Notes under the pieces: generated by a model
Told to the model about the DNA's origin: nothing
The model's input: the letters and a program-made list of their open reading frames with translations, nothing else
Databases searched by the model: none
Assembly (NCBI RefSeq): GCF_017811155.1
Contig: NZ_JACVCV010000013.1
Span: 110,742-174,741, forward strand
Direction: 5' to 3'
From: Lunatimonas salinarum
Lineage (GTDB): Bacteria > Bacteroidota > Bacteroidia > Cytophagales > Cyclobacteriaceae
DNA: 64,000 bases
Translations under genes and position numbers: made by a program
In this document: in pieces, positions 1 to 8,383 of the stretch
How positions within the stretch are numbered: position 1 is the stretch's first letter
Layout of the letters: each line of letters begins with the position of its first letter

Positions 1-2
1 GG

Positions 3-773
3 TTTTTCCTTAGCAGTGATGGGTTGCCTATTGCCGTTAGCCCAAATTTCGAAGGAGATGCTACGTTGGATGTACTGGAAGTAAACAGAGATCCACGCCT
101 CGCACAATCCTTTATGGTTCCAGGGGACATCATACGGATTCAGGGTACCGATACGGTCTTTTTCGAACGCCCGGATGTACTGAATTCCGGTACCGGTATG
201 GAATCGCAGAAATTCAGACACATCTTGGTTGACCCAGCAGTAGGAATTCAAAATCACAACGTGGATTACATTTTCATGCGATTGCCGGAGGCTATGTTGA
301 TCTATGCGGAAGCCAAAGCGGAATTAGGTACCCTGACTCAGGGGGATGTGGACAAAACGATCAATAGGATTAGAGATCGTGTAGGAATGCCTCATTTGAT
401 GATTAATAATATCACTCCGGATCCGAATTGGCCAAACTATGGCTACGCGATATCAGACGTTCTCCATGAAATTAGAAGGGAACGTACCGTGGAATTGTTT
501 GCAGAGGGATTCCGATTTGACGACCTCATGCGCTGGAGAGCACATAATTACTGGACGGGAACCAGGTTTGTGGGGACCTTCGCCACTCCGGAGTTAATTT
601 CTGTAGCTCCTGCTGTTCCTCGAAATCAGGCCGGCTTCTTTGATCCCTATCAGAATGCGCTAAGCGGTCCTGGCAGTACCTTTGGATTTGATCCCCAAAG
701 AGATTATTTGATGCCGCTTCCCACAAACGAGCTTACCCTGAACACCAATTTGAGCCAAAATCCAGGATGGTAA
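3..773 (+). CDS. SusD/RagB-type starch-binding outer-membrane lipoprotein, C-terminal part
   Basis: The reading frame is open back to the window edge, so the gene begins upstream and only about 256 residues are visible. The first visible residues, SSDGLPIAVSPNFEGD followed by NRDPRL, match the mid-protein DGLPI..SP and NRDPRL blocks of SusD-family proteins. The C-terminal half carries the usual E.PEAMLIYAEAKAELG, INRIRDRVGMP and EIRRERTVELFAEGFRFDDLMRW blocks that form the TPR-like core and RagB/SusD C-terminal domain. SusD proteins sit on the cell surface and hand glycans to a SusC TonB-dependent transporter, expected just upstream and outside the window. The protein ends with the typical PLPTNELTLNTNLSQNPGW tail, so the 3' end is intact. 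The sulfatase that follows suggests a sulfated glycan as substrate; that is inference. Confidence 0.93.
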   Translation, partial: FFLSSDGLPIAVSPNFEGDATLDVLEVNRDPRLAQSFMVPGDIIRIQGTDTVFFERPDVLNSGTGMESQKFRHILVDPAVGIQNHNVDYIFMRLPEAMLIYAEAKAELGTLTQGDVDKTINRIRDRVGMPHLMINNITPDPNWPNYGYAISDVLHEIRRERTVELFAEGFRFDDLMRWRAHNYWTGTRFVGTFATPELISVAPAVPRNQAGFFDPYQNALSGPGSTFGFDPQRDYLMPLPTNELTLNTNLSQNPGW

Positions 774-945
774 GCTGAAGGTATTGACCTATTGTGAGAT
801 TGATTGTAAAATGGGCAGGGTTAAAGTTTTTCTTCGGATACTTTGGCCTTGCCTGTTTTTTCGCCTAACTCTTTAGCACCTTTTAATTTCTATAGGGGGA
901 TTTGCCTAGCGTTAAATTTAACCAGTTAAAACGAATGACACGTAC

Positions 946-2361
946 ATGCTTGATTTTACCGATTTTAGGAGAATTCATACGGCATTGAAGCTTTATCTCT
1001 TTCTAATCTGCCTGCCATTCTCTGGATTCGGAAAAGAACCCCCCAACCTGATCCTAATCCTAGTAGACGACCTGGGATATGGAGACCTAGGCATGCACGG
1101 AAGCAAGCAAATACCTACTCCGAACATTGATCGTTTGGGGGCGGAGGGCATTGTCTTCAAAACCGCCTATGTATCATCCACCGTGTGTGCCCCTTCCCGT
1201 GCGGGTCTATTAACCGGAAAGAATCAGCTACGATTCGGGTTCAACAATAACTTTGGCCCTGACCAACCCGGGTTCGACCCTGAATTTAAAGGTCTTCCAC
1301 TCAGCGAAACAACAATAGCCGATAGGCTGGGCGAGCTTGGATACACTACCGGGCTGATTGGCAAATGGCATCTAGGCGAAAAGCCGCAATTCCATCCCCT
1401 CAAAAGAGGGTTTGAAGAGTTTTGGGGTTTTTTGGGTGGCGGCCATAACTATTTTGAGGCAGAAGCCGACGGCGAAGATCTCTTATCTCCCATATATTGC
1501 AATTACAAAACTCCCGGGCCACTGACCTATATGACGGATGACATCGGGAATGAAAGCGTTGATTTTATCCGAAGGCACAAAGACAGTCCATTCTTTCTGT
1601 TGACCTCCTTTAACGCCCCGCACTCACCCATGCAGGCCAGATCGGACGATCTGACGTTGTTCACTCACATCGAGGATGAGTTGAGAAGAACCTATTGCGC
1701 GATGGTATACCGGCTGGATCAAAATGTAGGGAAGATGCTGGATGCCCTACAGTCTGAAGGACTGGAGGAGAATACCTTGGTTGTTTTTCTAAGTGACAAT
1801 GGGGGACCTACTGTTGATCCGATCGCAAACGGTTCCATCAATGCGCCCTTTCGAGGGCAGAAAACCACTTTGTTGGAAGGAGGTATCCGGGTTCCTTTCA
1901 TTGTTAAGTGGCCTAGAGAACTGAATACTGGCGTAGAGATTAGCGAGGTGGTATCTGCGTTGGATATTTTTCCGACGTTTGTACGGGCTGCTGGTGGGTC
2001 TGTGTCGTCAAAAGAAGAACTAGATGGAATGGACCTGTTGCCGTTTTTAACTGGATCCGGCAAAACCATCCCCTCTCGGCCCATGAAATGGGGATATACA
2101 GTTTCCATGGCCTATAGGCTGGGTAATTGGAAACTCATTCGCCTGCCCGATAGACTTCCCATGCTCTTTGATCTATCGACGGATATGGCAGAAACCAACA
2201 ACTTAGCACTTATTCATCTGGATCGGACAAAGGCCATGTTACAGGAGTTGGGGGATTGGGATCACCGACTGCCACAGCCATTGTTCCTGGAACCCCCTAG
2301 TTGGAGAGTACGTCACTTGATGTTTTATGATGTTGAATACCAGCTTGAACAGCCGGATTGA
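946..2361 (+). CDS. S1-family sulfatase (arylsulfatase type), exported
   Basis: A 471-residue type I sulfatase. A leader with a hydrophobic core (residues about 12-28) precedes the metal-binding block LILVDDLGYGDLG. The formylglycine signature CAPSR..LLTGK is at residues 81 onward, with Cys81 the residue oxidised to formylglycine. GKWHLG and a later LSDNGG block complete the family's catalytic set. It should hydrolyse sulfate esters, probably from a polysaccharide in the periplasm or at the cell surface. It follows a SusD gene by about 170 bases, the standard arrangement in polysaccharide utilisation loci. Substrate cannot be told from sequence. No sulfatase-maturating enzyme is encoded in the window, so maturation must be supplied from elsewhere. 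Confidence 0.93.
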   Translation: MLDFTDFRRIHTALKLYLFLICLPFSGFGKEPPNLILILVDDLGYGDLGMHGSKQIPTPNIDRLGAEGIVFKTAYVSSTVCAPSRAGLLTGKNQLRFGFNNNFGPDQPGFDPEFKGLPLSETTIADRLGELGYTTGLIGKWHLGEKPQFHPLKRGFEEFWGFLGGGHNYFEAEADGEDLLSPIYCNYKTPGPLTYMTDDIGNESVDFIRRHKDSPFFLLTSFNAPHSPMQARSDDLTLFTHIEDELRRTYCAMVYRLDQNVGKMLDALQSEGLEENTLVVFLSDNGGPTVDPIANGSINAPFRGQKTTLLEGGIRVPFIVKWPRELNTGVEISEVVSALDIFPTFVRAAGGSVSSKEELDGMDLLPFLTGSGKTIPSRPMKWGYTVSMAYRLGNWKLIRLPDRLPMLFDLSTDMAETNNLALIHLDRTKAMLQELGDWDHRLPQPLFLEPPSWRVRHLMFYDVEYQLEQPD

Positions 2362-2463
2362 TGCCTCCATTTTAAATAAAAAGTCCGTATGCCCTTTGGT
2401 CTTCTATGCAGAAACAGATGGTGTATAGCGGCTGAATATGTCGATATTTTGAAATTTGATAGA

Positions 2464-3963
2464 ATGTACAAAAAAATCATTAACCGATACGTATGGCCCG
2501 CCCTGCTCCTATCAGGAGTGTGTCTGGTAAGTTGGACTGCCTTGATCGGTCAACCGGAAGCTTCGGGTGCGGAGTTCAAGCATGCCTATTTATTGACTAC
2601 CGATCAAGAAGCACCACTTTCCTTGATGGGAAACCGCTTCCTTACCTTTGCGTCTGTGGTTCGGGTAAATCAGATTGAAGTTTCCCGAAATGAGGCAAAA
2701 GGGGTGGATGAATCATCTGTTCACAGCCCCAGGGAGGCGAAAATTCTACGGGAAGCCATAGCAGATGCTTGGCCGGGTGCACGCATGACTTGGGCTTTCA
2801 GTTGGCTGGCACTGCACGATAAGCGGGAAAACTACCGAGAACTGCGGGATCTGATCGTATCCTATCATAAGCAATACGGGGATGAGATTACCTTTATTCC
2901 GGGAGCGTACTTTTCGCCCATGTACAATTCTAGGGAACAGACAAACAGAGACTTTCATGAAGGCTTGAAAAAGGTGTCCGAAATGGTGGGTGATGGATAC
3001 CGGCCGCAAGCGGTGATTGGGGGTTTTATGGCGGCGGAGAACCTACGGTACCTGGCAGAGGAAGAAGGAATCCACGTATGTCAGGGCACCATATGGAGTC
3101 AATATGCCGTGGATAATGGGGATGGGGATGGTTCCATCGTATACCCTTATTATCCATCCAGAGAGCATTACTGCAAGCCTGCACAAAGTGAAGTGGATAA
3201 AATTGACTGCGTGAACCTCGACGGCTGGACGGTAGATTTTCTGAACGCCAGGTATCCGGGTGCACGTCGGATCGACGGGGTGAACTGCGGTAGTCGGATG
3301 GGAGTGGGCCCCATAGAGACGGTGATACGACTAGGAACCGAATTGGGTGTGCGGCAGATGCTGGCCACTACATCCACCCATTTTGACAAGGGATTTGATC
3401 TGAACGGGTTCGCTTGGGTGACCTCTACCTGGGAGCTGAGTTTGGTTGAGGCTAGGCAGCTTTTCCCCTTCTACCAAGGGCGCAATGGGATGGAAGGGTT
3501 GACCGTGTGGTTGAGCGAAATCCGTCGCAGGTGGCCGGATGCCCAGATGGTTACCCACGGGGAGTTTGGCATGCTTTGGAGGGAACACTATAAAAATAAC
3601 GATGACCTGGATTATCAGTTTGTGCATAGAGGATCCGGTATCTGTGGGTCTGAGCCGGAGTTGGAGATCCGTTGGTTTATGAACAAGGACTTCCGTATGG
3701 CTACCCTAAGAAATTGGATTGAACAGTCGCCGGAAAAGGTGATTGACTTTACACGGTATGACCTGGAAGCCTCTGAACCCGAGGATGCGCAACCTGGAAA
3801 GCCTATCCGTAATTGGAGTCTGATGAACCGCCTAAATCAGAAAGGCACAAGGCCACAGGATGTGCCAACGGAAATCGGTGAAATGAGTCCTGAGGAACAA
3901 GCTATGATAAGACGGCGATACCCCGTATTGTTAACCGAAGAACATCCTAGTCGAATTAGGTAA
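2464..3963 (+). CDS. DUF3863-like secreted protein, function unknown
   Basis: The frame is open from 2389, but the ATG at 2464 gives a clean signal peptide (MYKK, then a hydrophobic run ending near GQPEASG), so I chose it; the product is 499 residues. The protein resembles Bacteroidota secreted proteins carrying the TIM-barrel-like DUF3863 domain. Blocks such as MTWAFSWLAL, EITFIPGAYFSPMYN and VIGGFMAAENLRYLAEEEGIHVCQGTIWSQYAVD recall the substrate-binding barrel of polysaccharide-deacetylase-like or GH57-like folds. No activity is established for that family as far as I know. It lies 102 bases after the sulfatase on the same strand and is probably part of the same glycan-related transcript. 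The family assignment is from memory of sequence blocks and is moderately sure; the function is not known. Confidence 0.75.
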   Translation: MYKKIINRYVWPALLLSGVCLVSWTALIGQPEASGAEFKHAYLLTTDQEAPLSLMGNRFLTFASVVRVNQIEVSRNEAKGVDESSVHSPREAKILREAIADAWPGARMTWAFSWLALHDKRENYRELRDLIVSYHKQYGDEITFIPGAYFSPMYNSREQTNRDFHEGLKKVSEMVGDGYRPQAVIGGFMAAENLRYLAEEEGIHVCQGTIWSQYAVDNGDGDGSIVYPYYPSREHYCKPAQSEVDKIDCVNLDGWTVDFLNARYPGARRIDGVNCGSRMGVGPIETVIRLGTELGVRQMLATTSTHFDKGFDLNGFAWVTSTWELSLVEARQLFPFYQGRNGMEGLTVWLSEIRRRWPDAQMVTHGEFGMLWREHYKNNDDLDYQFVHRGSGICGSEPELEIRWFMNKDFRMATLRNWIEQSPEKVIDFTRYDLEASEPEDAQPGKPIRNWSLMNRLNQKGTRPQDVPTEIGEMSPEEQAMIRRRYPVLLTEEHPSRIR

Positions 3964-3996
3964 GTAATTGTTTAATCCCCAAATAAATACGTGACT

Positions 3997-5502
3997 ATGT
4001 ATCATAGAACCAGTAAATTTATCTACCAAACAATCTTCCATTTACTGCTAGTTTTTGGTTGTGTGACAACAGTGCATGCCCAAAGGAATATATTGCCGGC
4101 CGACACGTCTCTTGTGTCTTCCAGCGAAGTGATTGTCAACGGGAAGAGAATTCCCTATCAAGTAACAGTGGGCACTCAGCCGGTATACGGTAAAGATGGA
4201 GAAATTGATGCTGCGCTGTTTTATACCTATTACAAACGAAGTGATGTCGATCAGGTGGATAACCGACCCATTGCATTTTCATTCAATGGAGGGCCGGGAG
4301 CTGCATCGGTATGGATGCATTTGGGTTATACAAGTCCGAAACGGCTGGAAATAAGTGATGAAGGATATCCCATACAACCTTATGGCATCGTCGATAATCC
4401 ACATTCCATTATAGATGTAGCAGATCTCGTATTTGTTGATCCGGTTAATACGGGTTTTTCACGCCTATTGAATGACGGTAAGCGTGAAGATTTTTTTGGC
4501 GTATATCAAGACATTACCTATCTGGCGGACTGGATTGACAATTTCCTGTCAAGACACGGACGTTGGAGATCTCCAAAGTTTCTGATTGGGGAGAGTTATG
4601 CTGCTACACGCGTAGCGGGCTTATCCGGTGAACTGCAGGATAACCACGGGATTTACCTCAACGGAGTAATTATTGTTTCCGGAACAAAAATGGAACTACC
4701 TATTGCCAGTAATGAAGTACTTCAATTACCAAACTACGCTGCGGTAGCCTGGTATCACAAAAAGCTACCGGATGATTTACAGAAAAAAACCCTTACTGAA
4801 GTTCTCTCAGAAGTTGAAACCTACGCCATTGAGAAATATTTGCCGGCAGTCGAAAGAGGTGGATTTATTGGTGAAGATCAGAAACAGGAGGTTGCGGAAA
4901 AACTGGCCCGGTACACCGGTCTCAAAAAGGAATTCATCTTGGACCACAATCTGACCGTCCCTACTGGTGCTTTCAGAAAAGAGTTACTAAGGGATGAAGG
5001 ATATTTCGTTGGTCTTTCGGATGCAAGGTATAAGGGCATAGATAAAATGGATGCTGGCGATGCCTTTACCGGAAGTACGCCACCGGAGGCAGCTGCTTGG
5101 GATAATGCCTTCACGCCTGCCATTAACGCATATCTTCGAGATGATTTAAATTTTAAAACAGACCTGCAATACCTTGTTTCCGGTCCGGTATTTCCTTGGC
5201 CATGGGATAGATTTACGGATGGGACCGGAGAGAAATTACGTAATGCCATGATGCAAAACCCCAAACTTGAAGTATTATTTCAGGCAGGATATTACGACAT
5301 GTTGGTCAATTATTTCAGACAAATGAATGGTATGTGGAAGCTTGATCCAAGCGGCAAAATGAAAGACCGTTTTCACTTTAAAGTGTATGAAAGTGGTCAT
5401 ATGATGTACGTGCGGGAGGAAGATTTGGTATCTTCTACCAATGATCTCCGAGAGTTTATTCAACAATCAGTTCCAATGAAGGGTGAAGAGGCAAAATATT
5501 GA
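3997..5502 (+). CDS. Peptidase S10 family serine carboxypeptidase, exported
   Basis: About 501 residues from the ATG at 3997; a GTG six bases earlier is possible, but the ATG starts the leader (MYHR, then a hydrophobic core ending VTTVHAQ). The S10 fold is shown by FSFNGGPGAASVWMHLG (oxyanion hole region), the nucleophile motif GESYAATR with Ser210, an Asp in FQAGYYDML and a His in ESGHMMYV. Enzymes of this family release C-terminal residues from peptides at acidic or neutral pH, here probably in the periplasm. It lies 33 bases after the DUF3863-like gene and may share its transcript. The length fits the bacterial S10 family. Motifs are complete, so an active enzyme is expected. Confidence 0.93.
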   Translation: MYHRTSKFIYQTIFHLLLVFGCVTTVHAQRNILPADTSLVSSSEVIVNGKRIPYQVTVGTQPVYGKDGEIDAALFYTYYKRSDVDQVDNRPIAFSFNGGPGAASVWMHLGYTSPKRLEISDEGYPIQPYGIVDNPHSIIDVADLVFVDPVNTGFSRLLNDGKREDFFGVYQDITYLADWIDNFLSRHGRWRSPKFLIGESYAATRVAGLSGELQDNHGIYLNGVIIVSGTKMELPIASNEVLQLPNYAAVAWYHKKLPDDLQKKTLTEVLSEVETYAIEKYLPAVERGGFIGEDQKQEVAEKLARYTGLKKEFILDHNLTVPTGAFRKELLRDEGYFVGLSDARYKGIDKMDAGDAFTGSTPPEAAAWDNAFTPAINAYLRDDLNFKTDLQYLVSGPVFPWPWDRFTDGTGEKLRNAMMQNPKLEVLFQAGYYDMLVNYFRQMNGMWKLDPSGKMKDRFHFKVYESGHMMYVREEDLVSSTNDLREFIQQSVPMKGEEAKY

Positions 5503-5873
5503 TGGAGGCTATTCATACCTCTAATGGAATGAAATCGAGTATGAGGAAAACTTCGACTGGGTGTAGAATGATCTACACCCTAATATTCCTAAACTCCTTT
5601 GCAGTCGTAACCCCTTTTAGGCCATTTGCAATGGCTTACTAAAGAACGTCTTAGTAAACAAAAGTTCGCAATTTCGAACTCGGTCTGGCTTAGTTTTGAA
5701 AAGGCCTGTTATACACACATCTATTAAAAAATAACGGTCCTTTTATTTCATTTGTGATTTCTATGCGGATAACCTATTTTTAGCTGAGGGTGAGGCTAAT
5801 TAAATTATAGGTCAGGAAATCGAGAATGCCTATGGCAAGCAGGCATGACGAAATCATCACACAAAAGGATGCG
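5503..5873. other. Gene-free stretch with one perfect hairpin
   Basis: A 371-base gap between convergent genes. It holds one perfect 9-base-pair hairpin at 5559-5580 (GGGTGTAGA, loop ATGA, TCTACACCC) about 57 bases after the carboxypeptidase stop; there is no T-tract behind it, so it may be a weak or factor-assisted terminator or an RNA 3' end protector. I looked for a DUF5615-type toxin partner of the neighbouring DUF433 gene in both strands and saw none. Nothing else is recognisable. Confidence 0.4.
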
Positions 5874-6110
5874 TCATCCTGAAATCTTCGTGTAGTTTGA
5901 ATACTTTGATATTTTCCTCGCATAGGCTAAGCAAGCCAAGATATCTTCTTCTTCCAGTTTAGGATAATTGGCCAATATTTCAGCATGGGTTGTTCCGGCT
6001 GATAACAAGTCAAGAATTAAATCTACTGTGTATCGTTTATTCCTAATGGTGGGTTTCCCATGGCAAATTTCGGGATTTATTGTGATTCTATTCAGAAGTT
6101 GATAGTCCAT
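5874..6110 (-). CDS. DUF433-family small protein (antitoxin-like), orphan
   Basis: A 78-residue protein matching the DUF433 pattern: ITINPEICHGKPTIRNKRYTV, then LILDLLSAGTTHAEILANYP and EEEDILACLAYARKI. The family forms a small winged-helix-like domain and is usually encoded directly before a DUF5615 PIN-like nuclease, the pair being treated as a toxin-antitoxin module. Here no such partner follows: the next 370 bases on the minus strand are empty and the next gene faces away. It may be a leftover antitoxin or a free regulator. The C-terminus (KISKYSNYTKISG) is a plausible natural end and no frameshift is evident. Confidence 0.85.
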   Translation of the reverse strand: MDYQLLNRITINPEICHGKPTIRNKRYTVDLILDLLSAGTTHAEILANYPKLEEEDILACLAYARKISKYSNYTKISG

Positions 6111-6256
6111 ATGTTATGGTTACGAAATGTTCATTTAATTGGTTACTTGCTATAGAACAAAAGGGTTCGCCGACCAGCAAAGAACGGCACAGGTGTAATT
6201 TGCAAGTACTCCTTTCTATCGCCCTGATTTTTTGCATTTTCAATCCTGATCACGAT

Positions 6257-7252
6257 TCAGGGTTCAAGAATAGCAATCATTGATTCACCCATTGATTTGC
6301 CAATAAGGAAATAGGATGCGGCGTTTCGGTTCCAGTGATAGGACTGATCCGCTGGGGAGTCTTCTACGTTACGCCAGAAATCTCTTGTATCCACAACGTT
6401 GACATTGCCCATAAATTCCGGGTAATCCGCTACCGCCAATTGGGCCTCCATCAATGATAAGGCCCTAGGATGGGTTTCCTCCCAGCCCGACATGCCAGTC
6501 GTAGCAATTACAAATGGAAGGGTTGGAACGCCAAGGTCTTTTCGAACCTCCTGGATAAACCGGATCATATTCTCCCTGTAGGCATCATTGGCCACTTGAT
6601 TGATCCGGTCATTCCATCCCTGATGCCAGCCAAATCCCGCAATTTCATACCCCTGTCCTGTGTATGAGGGCACATGATCTTGCAAATTGCCTAAAACTTC
6701 ATTTACGATGGATATCATCTGAACATAGTAGTATCCGGTATCTCCGGCAACGAGAGGAGGTTTTACATGCTCCAATTCACCCGGAGGGAAAAAATCAACC
6801 GCAAGGCTTTTGCCACCCCAGGCTGTTTTTATTAGCAGCACATCTTCATCGAAATGATCTCCTATTACATGGCCAAATTGCAATTCGGGGCCTATTGTAT
6901 TTTCATTGGCACCAAAGCCAACCGTCAATCTTCCGGAATGAATTTTCTCCGCATTGTTAAAATAAATAAATACATCCTCCCGCATCTTCCATTCACCATG
7001 TTCATTTACTAGGTGCTGATATTCTCCCTTATCATCGTTTTCCACCAGGTAGTTCAGGTTTCCCCGACCTCCCTTTTCGATCTCACCATGCCCTACCATA
7101 TTGGATTGTCCGGCAAGAATAACTATTTTCAGAGGTGTTGGACTTTTCTGCGCAAATGCGTTGAGAATCAATGTAAAAATGATGGAGTCGGGTAGTCCAA
7201 TTCGTAGAAGGTTTGCCTGATGTCTTTTCATTAACAATGGATTTGAAGTCAT
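6257..7252 (-). CDS. SASA-domain carbohydrate acetylesterase (sialate O-acetylesterase / CE6-like), exported
   Basis: A 331-residue GDSL/SGNH-like esterase. Block I with the catalytic Ser is ILAGQSNMVGHGE, block III is FGWHQGWND, and the C-terminal Asp/His pair lies in ADQSYHWN. TAWGGKSLAVDFFPP is also typical of the DUF303/SASA family that removes acetyl groups from sialic acids or xylan. A hydrophobic segment near residues 15-35 ending in NAFAQ is a signal peptide; an internal Met eight codons in (7231) is an alternative start. The gene stands alone between an orphan DUF433 gene and a degraded restriction locus. Acetylesterase activity on a plant or algal glycan is likely, but the substrate is inference. 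Confidence 0.9.
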   Translation of the reverse strand: MTSNPLLMKRHQANLLRIGLPDSIIFTLILNAFAQKSPTPLKIVILAGQSNMVGHGEIEKGGRGNLNYLVENDDKGEYQHLVNEHGEWKMREDVFIYFNNAEKIHSGRLTVGFGANENTIGPELQFGHVIGDHFDEDVLLIKTAWGGKSLAVDFFPPGELEHVKPPLVAGDTGYYYVQMISIVNEVLGNLQDHVPSYTGQGYEIAGFGWHQGWNDRINQVANDAYRENMIRFIQEVRKDLGVPTLPFVIATTGMSGWEETHPRALSLMEAQLAVADYPEFMGNVNVVDTRDFWRNVEDSPADQSYHWNRNAASYFLIGKSMGESMIAILEP

Positions 7253-7531
7253 ATAGTTAGTTTAATTTCTACGTATGATGGTACCTTGTTTAACGCAATT
7301 TTTCTTACCGATAAGCTACCCAATTTGAATGAGTTTTCCGGAATCAATTTAGACTTTTCTATTGAGTACCAATTGAAATAATTTCATTAATTCAGATTTC
7401 TTATGCTTAACCAAATTTTTTTGAGGAATCCTTTTACAGATGATTTTTCGGAATTAGTTTAAATTCAAGTACATTCTTTCTATTTTTAGCAACTGTATCC
7501 TTTTAGTAATCCGTTTCCACTTCTTTCTAGC

Positions 7532-7675
7532 ATGGCGCTATTTCAAAACTCCGTACGAAAGAAATACCTCTCACACCAAGATCAGCAGCCCATGCTGGAG
7601 GCTTTTGAGGCCTATAGAAAGTATTTTCACAATGCTCAGATCCATGCAAATATCCGTGTCGCCAAAGAGGAGAAA
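7532..7675 (+). pseudogene. N-terminal remnant of an Eco57I-like type IIS restriction-modification enzyme
   Basis: The first 48 codons read MALFQNSVRKKYLSHQDQ and then AYRKYFHNAQIHANIRVAKEEK. This is the conserved start of large (about 1000-residue) fused restriction endonuclease/methyltransferases common in Bacteroidota, which normally continue with a Q.GFL..LF block. Here homology stops after KEEK; the frame runs a further 17 codons into palindromic DNA and ends at 7729. No later part of the enzyme is found before trkA. The gene is therefore a short relic with its original start, apparently cut off by the REP/transposase insertion beside it. The family match is from memory of the N-terminal block; a short match leaves some doubt. 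Confidence 0.7.
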
Positions 7676-7691
7676 AATCCACACGCCCGTA

Positions 7692-7749
7692 AAACCCCTT
7701 TAGGGGTTTCAAACCCCTGTGGGCCCTAGCCCCGAGTCGCCACTCGGGG
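7692..7749. repeat. Cluster of REP-like palindromes beside a Y1 transposase gene
   Basis: Three interlocking palindromes in 58 bases. AAACCCC-TTTA-GGGGTTT lies at 7692-7709. Its right arm can alternatively pair with the next AAACCCC (7703-7717). CCCCGAGT-CGCC-ACTCGGGG lies at 7730-7749 with an 8-base-pair stem. A GGGCCC sits between them (7721-7726). The cluster begins about 50 bases beyond the stop codon of the adjacent transposase relic. GC-rich nested hairpins next to a single-copy Y1 transposase are the hallmark of REP elements and their RAYT enzymes. Confidence 0.75.
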
Positions 7750-7797
7750 TAAAAAATACAGATCCCCAAAATACCCCCAACCCTGGCAGGGCTTGAA

Positions 7798-8187
7798 TTA
7801 CAAGAGATACCGAGGATCATAATTGACCCCAAATTCATTTAGCAGCAACACATACTCCTCCAAAGAACTGACTTTACGGTGATGCTGCTCCTGATTTTTG
7901 ATGTAATCGACCACCCGACCAAGAGCAGAATACCCAAAAGTAAATGCCCCATATCCTTCTTGCCATCCTTCAAAATCATCAAAAAGACCTTGGGCTTTTA
8001 TCATTTTATTGGATGCTAATTTTATGTCTTTTATGAGATTGGCTAAGGAAATAGATGGGTGCTGGGAAATAGCCATGTGTATATGGTCTTCCACTCCATT
8101 GATGCGATGAAATATAAACAGATGAAAAACTTGATCTATGAGCTGAAACTCGGCTAGACTCCGACAGGTCACCGGAAAGACCTCCAA
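7798..8187 (-). pseudogene. REP-associated / IS200-like Y1 transposase, N-terminally degraded
   Basis: The frame encodes the conserved body of a Y1 HUH transposase: INGVEDHIHMAISQHP contains the metal-binding HIH (HUH) motif, LANLIKDIKLASNKMI follows, then EGWQEGYGAFTFGYS and VVDYIKNQEQHHR with the catalytic Tyr, ending EFGVNYDPRYLL. Full-length relatives are about 150 residues and begin with a beta-strand block of the Y.QI.IQ.VF type. That block is absent here: the first 18 or so residues of this frame do not look like it, and neither other minus-strand frame between 8188 and 8360 restores it. I read this as a frameshifted or truncated gene that is probably inactive. The REP-like cluster lies just downstream. 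Confidence 0.75.
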
Positions 8188-8383
8188 ATTTGTCTCTGAC
8201 CAAAAGAATCAAGACCGCTTGCAATCCCATTCCAGAGCCTTTTTTGCCCCTGTTTTCGTTCTGTTGACCAGATCCTTAGGTTTTGCTGCTGAGCCGCAAA
8301 TAGTTCAATGAAATTGCAAAATGCCGAATATTCTTGCGTATTTTTGCCGAAGTAAACCACAACAGAAAATTTTTGTGATGGCC

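Noticed and set aside
5559..5580. Intrinsic terminator after the S10 carboxypeptidase.
   Set aside because: The 9-pair hairpin is perfect, but no T-tract follows, so it is only noted as a hairpin.
7253..7531. Regulatory region or hidden gene between the acetylesterase and the restriction relic.
   Set aside because: No coding frame, no palindromes and no exact promoter box; probably the promoter region of both divergent genes, but nothing specific can be shown.
8188..8360. A second small gene upstream of the transposase relic on the minus strand.
   Set aside because: The frames here show no similarity to a transposase N-terminus or another family and overlap the trkA upstream region; treated as decayed DNA.
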